Positions 51,301 through 63,275 of a stretch of DNA of 64,000 nucleotides are shown here, one piece after another (the stretch's first letter is position 1; every line of letters begins with the position of its first letter). The position numbers were made by a program, and so were the translations under genes. Below the pieces are notes generated by a model, which worked only from the letters and a program-made list of their open reading frames with translations, made no database searches and was not told where the DNA came from. The stretch is from Mansonella perstans (taxonomy: Eukaryota; Nematoda; Chromadorea; Rhabditida; Onchocercidae), in assembly GCA_037074765.1 (NCBI GenBank), contig JBAMDO010000135.1, forward strand, positions 62,001-126,000. The letters are read 5' to 3'.

Positions 51301-53610
51301 ACACACACATCTGAAAATCTTTTATAAATTTTTTACAGATTTTAAGAGGTAATCTATCACTCTGTGGATTCGCACATAACTTATTTGCTTATTGCATTTG
51401 ATTTATCTATTAAATAAATTTCATTTATCTTTCAAACTGACTTAAAATGAAAGAACTATCATCAAAAATTCTAAATAAAGGAACGAAATTTTTTTCTCAA
51501 ATATTAATTCAATTAAGAAAGAATTTTCCACATTAAAATGGAAAAACTTTTTTCAAGTTAGCAGGATGAAATATCATATCATGTTGATTATTATCTTCGG
51601 GATTTCGCGAGTTTTCATGATGGTTTTTGAGGAGAACAATTTTTCAATATTATAAATCATAAGAAAAAGTCAGCTGATGTTTCTCTAGGACAAATCCTCT
51701 TAACGTTTCTATATCTATTTTTAAGCCTTCCGGTTTCTTCTTCGGACAGATCGTACGGAACAAACTAAAATGAATTAAAAACTGGGTTTTTTTTAGTTTT
51801 TAAAAAATTTCTTGCTATTTATTAAAATATTACTTAACAGGTGTGAAGGTTAGGATATGCCGAATCAATCTTTACGATCAGTTTTGCAAATGTTCCATTC
51901 ACCAAATCGTATCCGTTTCACATTTCTCTTTCTTCAAATTTCATAAGTTGCTCTTTAAAAGCATTCATTAGTACTATCATATGCTACACTTCAATGACAT
52001 TATTCGTACGCTATTAGCTAATGTGTAATGTATACATATAATTTGATCGCTCGGCAGTTTTTTAATATATGACATGTACTGGCTAATTATCAGAAAATCT
52101 ATTGATCCCACGTCATTCCTGAAATCTTCTCAAATCAAGCTTCAGCTAATAGCGCTTTCTTTAAGCTATTTGTAAAATAGTCCTTAATCATTTCTTTTAT
52201 ATAAGCACTTATATATTTCTTGATTATAAATTTCTAAATAATCCTAGCATCATAAAGATGATTCATGTTCACAAACAAGTATATTGTGAAATTAATTGTG
52301 AATGAAATTGTAAATTAGTAAGTTAGTGTAAATTAATGTAGATTAAACTAAACTTTCATTTGTTATTAGCGTCGAGATTTGACACTTGAATTACAAAAAT
52401 TTGTATCTCTCTCAACAGGATAAAATTGCTTAAAAATGAATTATTCACTTCAGTTTTTTTCACGTAATGTGATTCAGCTGCAGATGGATGACAAAAATAG
52501 AGTAGGAAGATGAAAATAAGTTATAAAGTGAAAAAATTTAAAAAAAATTAAAATTCATCTTCTATTTATTATACATAATGCGTGAGTATGAAAATAATGC
52601 AAAAATTGAGAATAATGAAAAAAATGGAAAACTGACAGTTGATATTCCAGCTCATTTGACAACTCGATTCGCGCTATTTTTTTTCTAAAACATCTATAAT
52701 TTATGTTTTATTTTTAGAACGTTTGGCAACTGCAATTAAAATTCATGCATGAAATATTTAAGTGAATTTGAATATTCTTTCGGATTTTCATAACGATTGT
52801 CCTAAAATACAGCAAGTCGAACAAAGTTAATTTAAAATGTCCACTAGGATTATAGTGAATGATATCATTGAATGCAAATATAGTCCAATATTTTTTGTGC
52901 AGCATATATTTTGTTCAGGATATTCAATATATCTTTAAGTAACATCAGTCCATCAGCCCATGATTTTCCTGGAGGCAAGTTTTTTTTTTTTTTTTTGCTC
53001 ATCCTGTAACTAAACATACTAATAAAGCCCGTTTCCGCTTGATTCCTTGTTTTCATGAGATCATGGACTGATGAACATATATCAAAGATTTCAATTTTTG
53101 TATGCTAATTAACTAGCACATCAAAAAATCTAGCATTAGTTAACAAATATTTCATGTTTATCATGCAGTAATCTTAATCTTTGTATATCCATGCATTATA
53201 TGATGCATATCAAATAAATCGTTAATTAATAGGAAGATGATTTTTGTGTTTATTTGTTAATCAGTGTTAGATTTTTGATGTAATAATTAATGATTTTCTA
53301 GGAGCGAGAAATCAAGCAGAAATCGACTTAATCAGCATGTTTGCTCACAGGCCGAGCAAAAAAAAATTGATTGTTGAATATCCTGAGCTAATATATACTG
53401 TTTAAAAATCATAATAGTACGTAGACGTACATTTTTTTATATTGTATTGCAAGGTTATTAGTTATTTTTCATCGCATTGAAAGGCTAATTGAGATTACTG
53501 TAAGGTAAAACTTGAAATATTATTTTAAACTTCTTGCAATTTTGTTTATTATTGATCTTTTTACTTTTATTTATCAGTATTATTGACTGTAAATTACTGA
53601 AACCAGTAAG
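51301..53610. other. Intergenic region upstream of the chemoreceptor gene
   Basis: No gene seen apart from the inverted repeat below. The minus-strand frame near 52.9 kb is interrupted by a 17-bp poly(A) and belongs to that repeat. The chemoreceptor promoter lies at the right end. Confidence 0.5.
52914..53388. repeat. Imperfect inverted repeat, MITE-like
   Basis: The left arm 52914-53049 and right arm 53301-53388 are reverse complements over long stretches: GAATATCCTGA(A/G)C at the outer ends and AATCAAGC(G/A)GAAA inside, plus AGTATGTTT/AGCATGTTT and GAGC followed by poly(A). The left arm carries about 50 extra bp. Outer-end symmetry suggests terminal inverted repeats of a non-autonomous DNA element. 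No transposase frame. Confidence 0.6.
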
Positions 53611-53623
53611 CTTCAGGTATATT

Positions 53624-56400
53624 ATGGGTGTTGATCCATGTACGGAAGCAAGTGAGTTGGCTCACAGCACAGTATTTAATTCTATTCTTCTTACTGAAAC
53701 TGTTTTATCAGCTACAGCAATTGCTCTTGAAATATGGGTAATGTTAAAAACAACAAATCGTATTTTGTTACATCAAAATACTCGAATTTTGCTTATCGTA
53801 CATCAACTATGGCTGGTTTCTCATTGTGCTGCAAGGTTATTGTTTTAAATATTTCAAAAATGAAAAAATTTTCCATGAATAGTAAAATAACAATATAATA
53901 TTCATAAATTCTATCAGATCATTCAGGTGGTTCAATCAGTTAATCATTTGTATGTTGTGAAAAGATAAACAAATGTACAAAAATTTGGAGGAATTTCTAT
54001 AGGCGTTGTAAGAGTGAAAGAGAAACTTGGAAGTTGCATTAAAATGAAATAGAATAGGAGAGGAATTAATTTGATTATCATTATCGCTCATTATCACAAT
54101 CAGAATTCCCGAAATCTCCCTTATAACTTTCTTAACATCTTAATTTCAGTGATACTGTGGAATACAAAAACTTCATTTTGAAATTTTTTTTCTAGTCATT
54201 TTACGATAGAAAAAAGTTAAAATACTTCAAAAAACAATGCCAATTGTCCCTTGGCATCTATTTATTATTTCATTTTAGAATATTTGCCCATACGTATGTG
54301 TTGATAGGATATCGGAAGACTTATGCTGATAATTGTGGATATATGAAATTTCCATGGGAATGTTTTATGATGCGAACACCGATTACTTTGACACTATTCT
54401 TAAATGCGGCATCGTTACCTGCAATAGTTGTGGAGCGAACTATCGCTACATACTTTGCAGCAAAATACGAAAAATTTGGCAAAAGCATCGCTGTTATGCT
54501 TATTATAATGCAAGTATGTATGAAGAATTTAATTTTGCCTTAAACAATTTCGAAATATTTTTAACTCATTAAATAATTTGCAGATATTACACAATCTGAG
54601 CTTTAATTCCGTTTATATTATTGAAATGATGAAAAAAGCTTCTAGCTAGTTCCTTGAACCATTTTTAAAACAACATAAAACTTGGAAAGAATAATAAAAA
54701 CTTTTATATTACCACACAGCCAGTCCTAGGTTAGCCTCAAATACCAACAAAATTTGAAGATGTTTTGTAATTTTGTCATTTTAGCTAGCTATTGGTTTTG
54801 GAAGTTTCGCGTTTCTTGCTAGCAATTTTTCATTATTCAGTTCAAAGAAAATGATTTACTGCTCTACAGCGAATAAGGGAAATATACTGAAATCTGCTAT
54901 TCTCTTCGGATTTCACGCAATTATTGAAATCATCTCTTCTTTGAGCATTCCAATTTTGATTTTTATCAATAAGGCAATTTTCACTTATAAATACATGCAT
55001 TAACAGATCAATTAATTGATTAAGTGATCAATCAACTGATTAATTTAATGTTGTTAATCCCAAATTATGCTATCTTATGCATGCGTCGTACATTTTTGAA
55101 ACTAAAATTTAAACTAAACTGGAAACGAGATTCTTTTACTTTCACTATCACGTCAACCTGTCACAAGTTATCATGTAACTGATAATTTATTCAGAAATTT
55201 CGTCTTAACAAAATTCACGTCAACCTGTCACAACGTTATCAGATCACAGAAAATATAACTTCACTTCGAACATTAGCACCAATGCTGGGATTTCATTCTT
55301 TATTTCTGGCATTTTATTTGGGCGCACTATTTGTGTATTTTGCTGCTGGGATCGAGTTTAACCACAAACAATTTGCTTTTTTCGTGGAAGGTTCATTTTC
55401 TCTCTCTTAAAATTTTACTCGCTTTGTCAGACACACAAAGACCATTACAATAACCATAATTGAAAATTTTTTTTTTTAATTGAATAAAATATATGAATAG
55501 CCAGCAACAGACAAATATGATTATGCAGTAATGAAATTTATTATTGCCAGCATGAAATATTGCTGAATAATCGATGTTATATCGAATTTCTAAAGTTTTG
55601 TCATTACCTTAGAATTAGTCCAATTACTGAAAAATTGACCATTAATATGGGAAAATATTTCTACATTTGAGTTATGTGAAAACTTTCATTCAAATTCAGC
55701 TGTACAACAAACCCCGCTATATGCATTAAGTTTACCGATTGCAATAGTATGGACAGAACAACATGTCAAGAAAAGTATCGCAGATGAGCGCCAGAAGGCT
55801 ATACGATTAAGTGGTCAAGAAGCAGCTAACCATTACTTTGTATCTATCTTCATGCATTTTTATCATTTAATTTTATGAACGAACTCAAGTAGAAAGAATC
55901 CATTTTAAAAAAAAAATGAAAAAACCTTATTTGTATGGAAAAAAAAGAAGTGGCTTAGTATGGGATAATAAGAAAGACAGAATGTCGATTCAAATGACAA
56001 ATTAAAAAGGCTTCAATTGAATCTTATAGCTCAATTTGGATTTAACCTTAGCAAATTTTAAAATCTTCTATGATATCAATATTTCTATTTAAACAGCTAC
56101 AAACTTTTACTGCTTTATTACTTTTGCCTCTTTCTTCAGCTATTGACTTTTCTTTATATTCATTTCATTTCTTTGTTTATTTATATTATGTATTATTAAT
56201 TACAGTCAAGTTATTGTTCATTTCAAAATTATTAATTGGATAAAATTAATTAGACAGCTATTCAGATATTTGCTTAGCTTCTTTATTAACATAACCATGG
56301 AATGGATATATCAAAACAATAAAATTTCATAATTTATATTTTTCAGACTCTCTTCGAAGGATCAGCAATAAAGAACACTAACAAAGTGCAACAAAAATGA
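53624..56400 (+). CDS. Seven-helix chemoreceptor, Sra/Srab-like serpentine receptor (six exons)
   Basis: Exons 53624-53835, 54279-54513, 54785-54973, 55195-55390, 55700-55839 and 56347-56400 join in frame to 341 residues, the usual length for sra/srab receptors. The N-terminus MGVDPCTEASELAHS is a short ectodomain with a conserved cysteine and no signal peptide. Exon 1 has helix 1 and the start of helix 2. Exon 2 has helix 2-3 and the family signature VVERTIATYFAAKYEKFGKS after helix 3. Exon 3 holds helices 4-5, exon 4 the cytoplasmic LSQRYQITENITSLRTLAP motif and helix 6, exon 5 helix 7 and a basic tail, exon 6 the last 17 residues. Such receptors sense small molecules in chemosensory neurons through G proteins. 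A CTTCAG acceptor lies 7 nt upstream of the ATG. The exon 3 donor is AAG|GCAATT, a GC donor; no GT fits. Sra versus Srab is unresolved. Confidence 0.88.
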
Positions 56401-56429
56401 CTTCCCAACAGTAGATGTACTTGAAAGGA

Positions 56430-56435
56430 AATAAA
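56430..56435 (+). terminator. Poly(A) signal of the chemoreceptor gene
   Basis: AATAAA 29 nt after the TGA, supporting the short last exon. Confidence 0.6.
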
Positions 56436-57624
56436 CAGTTGAAAATTTGATGAAGTAAAAAGTATCATAAATTTGATTGGTGGCACATATTTGATATAAA
56501 TAAAGATGTTGTAAGTGGTATTTAAGCCGGAAGATAATTGCTTTGACGATATTGTAATACTTAAATCTTTGCTTCATAGTTTTCTTTCGATATTATTTAA
56601 TTGATGTCGGTAAACAACGAATGTTTTGCCGTTTATTGTACAGATATTTTCAAATTTTTTTTTTTACTGCCAACGCTTTCTGGATATGAACTTCAAATGC
56701 ATAAGGAAGTGAGATCGACATGAACAAAGAATATTTCGATAGTAATATTATACTGTAACTTTTTGGCATTTTTGTTGCTTTCCTTCTATCCAGTGGTTAT
56801 TGTCGTTATTGTTGTATTAGTATTAGTACTTGCGCAATAAAGCTTAATTACGCAAGTTTGAGACTGAGACAACCATCAACACAAAGTCCTCCCATCAAAA
56901 GTGAGCACGCAACACGATGTTTGTTGCAGTACTAAATTCGAAATGCTTTTTTGAAAAAGACGGATCTTAATTAAAAGAAAAGGCTCTGGTCTCAATTATC
57001 GATAACTCAAATTCCAAACCTTTAACGATTTTTGACAGTTTAAAGGAGTGATTAGCTCCGATACGCATATGTAGTAAATATTGAAAAAAAATTCTTTTTT
57101 TTTTGATTAGAACCGTTCAGAAAACAGTGGATAGGTAATACAGCAGTCAAAAATTATAGAATTTAATAAATTGTTGAATAAAACAACAAATGATAAGCAA
57201 GTAAACAAAAAAACAATGAAACGTATTAAATTTGAAGAATTTTGAAAGATTAGTCTTCAAATGATAACAAAATGATTTGGTGAACAAAACTTGTTAACAA
57301 TTCCCTTAAGAATCACATACTGAAAAGTAACATATATTGTAATGTAAGTCCAGAAGTATTATGTTTATCGATTTCTAATGTTCCAAAGACAGCCATTTAT
57401 TTTTTTAGGTTATGATATCACTTGAATTTATCTTACTTTAATTCAACTTTTCATAATGCATTTTTGTAAAGTATTTGGACAGATGATGTTGGAGGCTCGT
57501 AAATCAATCAGTACATTTCTCGGACATATGGACACTCAATTCTTGTCGATAATTAATCCATCAAAATTGTTCGATTACCGTAATTCGACAAATTATGTGT
57601 TGCAAAATCGGTTAGCGATCGCAC
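56436..57624. other. Intergenic region with an inverted fragment of the LTR-like repeat
   Basis: No gene seen. At about 56815-56940 the reverse complement contains ACTTGCGTAATTAAGCTTTA and TTGCGCAAGTACTAATAC, matching the middle of LTR copies A and B in the opposite orientation. Confidence 0.5.
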
Positions 57625-58202
57625 TGTTGTGAAGTATCTCCTGTGAATGAAGTCTTGCGGTTGAACTGCCTGTAAAGGTACAAACCTTTTGCACAAACGC
57701 TTTTCGATAGGAGGACCTTGTTTTTCTGCTTTTCTCAGCCTCAGTTCGGATTTAGGGAATTAATTTTTATTGGGCAAGTACTGATACAATATAACAAAAA
57801 GTAACAATAAATGAGTGAAACGGTGGGGAGAATTAATCGAAAGCGCTTTAACAAATAATAATGAAATAAAAGGGAAAAGTGAAGAGCAAAAACAAACTGT
57901 CGAAGGATGATATAAAAGGATTGATAAAAAAGGATAAAGCTTTTTAGTAGACGTCACATTTTATAGTGGAGATAAGCAGGTTTGGCTTACAACATTTCAA
58001 CATGACCTTTGGACATCAAGCAGAGGATGAGATATCAAAGGTTACAATATTCTGGCTTCGTTATAAGTGAGAGGTTCCTTAGGATGTGAGGACGGTGTAT
58101 AATTTTGGACAAAGAATTTATCAAATCATTTGTTTCATAAATACTTTAATTTGAAACAAGTGATACTAGAAAATCGCATTGTGACTCGGAAATTTTTTGA
58201 CA
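57625..58202 (-). mobile_element. LTR-like repeat, copy B (probable 3' LTR)
   Basis: A 578-bp block homologous to 50691-51300. On the minus strand it begins TGTCAAAAAATTTCC, ends CAACA, and has AATAAA in the middle. A decayed minus-strand coding region directly abuts its 5' end, so it fits the 3' LTR of that element. Confidence 0.6.
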
Positions 58203-60900
58203 TTCCCGACTAAGAAGAAGATTGCCTTCAAGAGTTTTAGTGCTAGAAGTATTGCATTTGTTTAATTGCTCATTGGAATTTTGTGTTGTTTTTGTGGTTA
58301 TTGGAGCAGTTTCCCGTTCTCTATTTTCTGGTAAACAATTTTCAGTGAACAGTTGTACAATTTCCATGAGGATAGCTATTACTTCTCCTTGGGTGGGAAT
58401 TTTAGTACATGATGGACAAAAAATGGTCTTAACCAAATCAATTTTCATTGCGAATATTCGCATGTTGGTTCGAGCAATCTTGGTTGATTTCGGATTGTGT
58501 TCTATGATTCCATTATAATTCCATTTGTCAGGAACGTTGATTTGGATGCCGGATATCTTGCACCTTTCTTGTAATGTTTTTGCCCGCTAGTACAAACCAT
58601 TAGGTTTCCAAAAGCTGACGGTTGAATTTCCGAACTTTCTTCAGCGGTTATTTTTAAGGTATATAGTGCCTTTATTGAGCTAGTGAGAAGTTTCCCGTCG
58701 GACATCTCTACTAATGCGCTTCTTTGTCACTGCATTTCTACATTCCTTGTGTTACTTTATCCTTAGCACTTTCCACAAACCTCAAGGCTTTTCTCGTTCA
58801 TCTACTAATACGATTTCATGTTGTCTTGGTTGACGATCCTTCTTGCTTTTAGGATTTTCGTGTTCCTTTTGAGTTTTTTCCCTGAGACTCGCTAAGTACT
58901 CCAGCTTTCATATTTCCCAAAATATATCGAGCTCTTTGAATGCTCCCAACCAGTATTTAATTATCCGTTTTCTCGTATCAAGGTTTCCTAGTTTGAATTC
59001 GTCCTGAATGTCATTACCAGTTGGGATAATTAAGGAATCATAAGAAATTGATCAGGCGTAGTATCACCTTACAGTTATCGGAGTTCGCATAAGTCAGCGG
59101 CCTTGTATTCAATGCACTTTCGATTTCTACATATCAACGTTATGAGTTTCCTTCCGCATAACAGTTTTCGTCTAATATCTCTTCTCATAGCCTTCTTCGT
59201 TAGTCTTATCAGCTGTCCATGAAGTCCAACATTCCAAATGACTCTCGATATTGCATTTTCCCAAACCATTCTTCTCTATGCGAGGAATTTATCTATCCAG
59301 TCACTCCTTTAAAAAATTTTTCTTTCTGAACAAAGAAAATTTTTCACGACACCCATTTGGCTAATGTAAAATCCTCCGATTAGTCGCTTCATTTCTGGCG
59401 ATATCAGTTGTATCCATGCTATCTTATCCTTTGTTGTGACTTTAATAAATTTAAGAACCTAAATGGTGGTTCTTATAAGTCTGGACCATTTGCTGAACAG
59501 ATTAGCATCTATAAGTGAAAACTGTATTACCACACTTGCTTGAGAGATATCTTTTGCAACGATTCGTTCTTTTTTGTTTTCAAATTATTCTGTTGACTGA
59601 TGTTCCCATTGAGGCCATTCGCTTTTTGGTCCCGTCAACCACGATGGCCCTAATATAAACTACACAAACTATGTTTGTATAGTCTATACTTTGCGGGAGA
59701 AAATCCTTCGGTTGAAATATCGGTTGAATTATCTTCATTTGGTACATATCGAAAGGAAAAATTTACCTTTCGTTTTCTTCTATCCAGTTTTGTATAAATT
59801 TAGATAACTTTGATCGATTTTATAACCAATGTAATGCGCATTTCGAATCCTATTAGGATTTTTTCCAAATCTAACTGCTTTATAACAAAATTTATAACAA
59901 AAATAACAAAATTTCATATCTCATTTACATCCCGAATTCCTCAGATTAATGTATAAATTCTATCCATTATCAGTGATAGAGGGGCTGGGTAAAGATATAC
60001 TACCGGATAATAATAAAAAATACTAATTCTTTTTCTTTTCGATTTTCTTTCCAACCGGATCTAGAGTAACGGTCACTTGATTGTTGATATGTTCAATGAA
60101 TGAGTACATTTGAGAGTTTTTTATTTGAACATCAATGAAAATCTCAACCAATCAAAAAGCATTTTGATTAACAAAATTCATTTTTGGAATATTTCATCGT
60201 AAAACTTATTGCACTGATCGCAGCTTGCAATGGATTTTGTAATGAAATATTTAGAAATTTTTCTGTTTTTCAAAAGTATAGGTAAATGAGAAAAACACAT
60301 ACATCGTAGATCTTTTCAAAATTAGAGAGGGATCCATCGAATTTTCTGTGAGAAATTGTATCGAATTTTTGTTGTTAGAATACAGAAACATAATATATAA
60401 CTGGTGCTTAACAAATCCATCCCTATCGATGTCCGAAAATGATATCAAACACATGAGATACTTATGGAAGATCATTTGTTGCAAGAGTAAGCACCTTAGT
60501 AGCTGCTTCACGGTTCGTTTTGGTTAATTGTGACAACTTGGCCGTGTATCATAACGATCCTTGGTTTCAGCGTCGCTCTGATTGTGTCTTTGTTGTTGTT
60601 TATCCAAGTGATGCTGGGAATTTTTGTTGCACTTCCTTGATTCTGTTTTGTTTCGGTATTGCCTTATTTATGTTATGGTTATTGAAAAGAAATTTGCGAA
60701 TATTCTTTGCCGCATTCTTAGAGATATCCTTTACTTCGCGATATTGATTTCCCTTGTTCCATTTGCTGGAAAAATGACATTATTCACATAAATTCTTTCT
60801 AGCGCTGCTTGGCTTCCGATTGTCTCTAGATGGTGATTGAGTGTTGCTACTAGCAAAAATAGTCAGTCAGATCTCCCGATTAGAAAATACACATTTTTTG
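58203..60900 (-). pseudogene. Decayed internal region of an LTR retroelement
   Basis: Base composition is less AT-rich than the flanks, and minus-strand frames are coding-like but broken by many stops and shifts. The main open pieces are 58463-58146 (which runs into the LTR), 58705-58502, 59269-59075 and a Lys/Gln-rich piece at about 60745-60600. No protease, reverse transcriptase or integrase motif is visible, so most of pol seems to be missing. The clade (BEL/Pao, Gypsy) is not determined. No second LTR is found on the right, so the element is truncated. I cannot tell whether the part beside the LTR is gag-, pol- or envelope-derived. Confidence 0.45.
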
Positions 60901-61246
60901 GGACTATTTCCATGATATGCTTCTGGAAATTAATACATTGCCCAGCTGATCACTTCTTACTGCTAGCTTTTGAAACTATTTCATTTTTAGTTTTAAATTA
61001 GTGACAAATTGGTCAATTAAAGGTTTTACATATTCATATCGCAGTTAAGTTAATTATAATCCCTGCAAATCGAATAAAACACTTTAAATCGCTATCAGCA
61101 GCAATTGATTGTGACGACAACTAGATAGTCGTAAAACAATTAGAATTCTTCAAATTTCAAACTTAATAGTTAACTTACTGTCTGGTGAAAGAGCAACATA
61201 AAACTAAACAATATCACCAAATTTATCAGCTCATATCTAAGATACT

Positions 61247-61550
61247 TGAAGATGAGGGAAATTTATTGAAATTTATAAAAGAAATAAAAGTTTTGAAAAG
61301 TGAAATGAAGTGTTGTTAGCAGTTATTTCAGTAAATTATTTAATTTTTTTTATTCAAAAAAACAAAGAAACTCGATAACTATATTTACTGATCAACTGAT
61401 TTTTAAATTAATTTCATTTTTCTTTGTATAAATTTGTTACTAATATTGAAATAAATCTAAATGCTTAAAAAGCTAATTTAAAAACGTTAATTTTTCTTGT
61501 ATATTTGAATGTAAAATTTGCATGATTTTTAGAATTTTATATCAAATAAT
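61247..61550. repeat. Shortened duplicate of 48723-49750
   Basis: Matches both ends of the 48.7-49.75 kb segment in the same order and orientation with the middle deleted; see that entry. Confidence 0.72.
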
Positions 61551-62160
61551 TAATGGTTACTGGGAAAATTCTATAAATAAAAAAAATTATGTACGATAAT
61601 TTTACACGTTATTCGAGTTGTTGTCCACAACAACGCGGCATGAAAATGCATGTGATTTCATTGCTACGCTCGAAAATTGACGAATCTATGACCATCATCT
61701 AGACTGATCAATTTGTAAAAGCATTTGTTTTTTGGCATCTGATATTTAGTTGAATATATAAATGATATGAATGAAATACGTAGATGGCAACTGATGATGG
61801 AAATACAACATAAAATTTTTTTTAATTTGGAGAAAAAACGAGCATTTACAAAATTCCTGTGGTTTTTGTAATGATCAGTTGTTTTTAGCATTACATTTCC
61901 ATTTAGTGCTTTGAAATATTTTGAAGATGCAAAATAACAATTAAAACATCAATTAGTTCTTTGAATTTGACTTTTATAAATGCAAAAGTTAAGTTTGGTC
62001 AGTAATAATTAAAAATCTTTTTAAAAAAAATTGGATTCAAATGATAGAGTGCTAAAGTTATAATAACGAATTAGCTGAATATCATGGAAATTTTCCGCAA
62101 TAAAAAGGAAAATTCCGGAAGATTTTCTAATTTGATATCATTCTGCCTCTCAAAAAATGA

Positions 62161-62280
62161 TACGAACTGAGACACGGTAATTTCTCGAAAACTGTCAACT
62201 ATGAAGACGACAAGCAAAGGGCTCAATTGCTGATGCAGAAAAATTCAAACGAATTTACTGGACAAATAATGAAAACATAA
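62161..62280 (+). other. Duplicated module with open frame, copy 1
   Basis: An open plus-strand frame, with stop before 62161, containing GNFSKTVNYEDDKQRAQLLM and ending at a TAA near 62281. No clear acceptor. Possibly a duplicated exon or transposon piece. Confidence 0.35.
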
Positions 62281-63134
62281 TTTTGAAAAAAAAAAAAAAA
62301 AAAAAAACTTCTGCAATTTAACAAATAATTCTTACATTAGAAGAGTGTTGTCTTATTGCACTAGTAACTTGTTATTCTAGCAAACTGATTTCACTTCCTC
62401 TATTACATAAATATAATATGTATGAAAATGTTAGCACAATGTATTTTTCTTTTTTTCCACTATACGATTTTTAATCTATCTTTTGACTTGTTTAATAACC
62501 TCATTTTTGAGAGATGATGATTGCTTTTTTTCCGGCAAACTTTTTCTAATAATTAAAAGTTTTTTTTGAAATTTCAGAAACACAGAGCTGAAATAGAGGC
62601 AATTGTTTTGTCAACATATGTTAATAATTAACTTTGTATTTCGTTTTTGCATGTATGCGTGCTGCTGAATGCGTGAACGCTGTTGCAAAGTTTGATTGTT
62701 CTTAAAATTTAAGCTTTATTAACCTTTTATTAGGTTATTTTGCCTGTAGTTTGTGTGAGAAAAGTAATAATTAAATAATTTTTCATTTAAAATTATTCAA
62801 CTAAGAGTGTTTAGTGAAAGTATCGATTGATTGAAAAAAAAATTTCACTTAAATAAGTATTTCAATGTCTTAATGAAATGAATTATTTAATTTTATTCAT
62901 ATATAGTTTAAATGACTTAGTGCTTCTTTCATTGTTTCGTAGTTTTCTTTTTGTGCAAATTTTATGAAAATTTAATCATGATTTATTCTTCGCATTAGTT
63001 GCATGCACATAGATTCATGTGGAAATGAATTACCGTAATCGAGAAAAGTGCTTTGATACATTTCGCAATTTTTTTAAAATGTTTTTTGTGCAAAAAAAGT
63101 GAATTGAATTGAAATGTAACCATTTATCATTGAT

Positions 63135-63275
63135 ATGCTTGGTACTGGTAATTTCTCGAAAACTGTCAACTATGAAGACGACAACAAATTAGCTCAATTG
63201 TTGATGCAGAAAAATTCAACTGAATTTGCTGAGCGGTTATTTTTATCAATATTTGCTGATAAATCATTAATTTAA
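63135..63275 (+). other. Duplicated module with open frame, copy 2 (46-codon ORF)
   Basis: ATG at 63135 opens a 46-codon frame starting MLGTGNFSKTVNYEDDNKLA and ending ADKSLI. It is the counterpart of 62161-62280, 971 bp downstream, about 88% identical over 85 bp. Function unknown. Confidence 0.35.

Noticed and set aside
52865..53056. Minus-strand ORF resembling a transposase fragment
   Set aside because: It is interrupted by a poly(A)-encoded Lys run, lacks any catalytic motif and coincides with the arm of an inverted repeat.
50691..58202. One LTR element containing the chemoreceptor gene as captured cargo
   Set aside because: The receptor keeps five introns and lies on the opposite strand, and retroelement-like coding remnants lie outside the pair, to the right of copy B. 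Two separate insertions are simpler.
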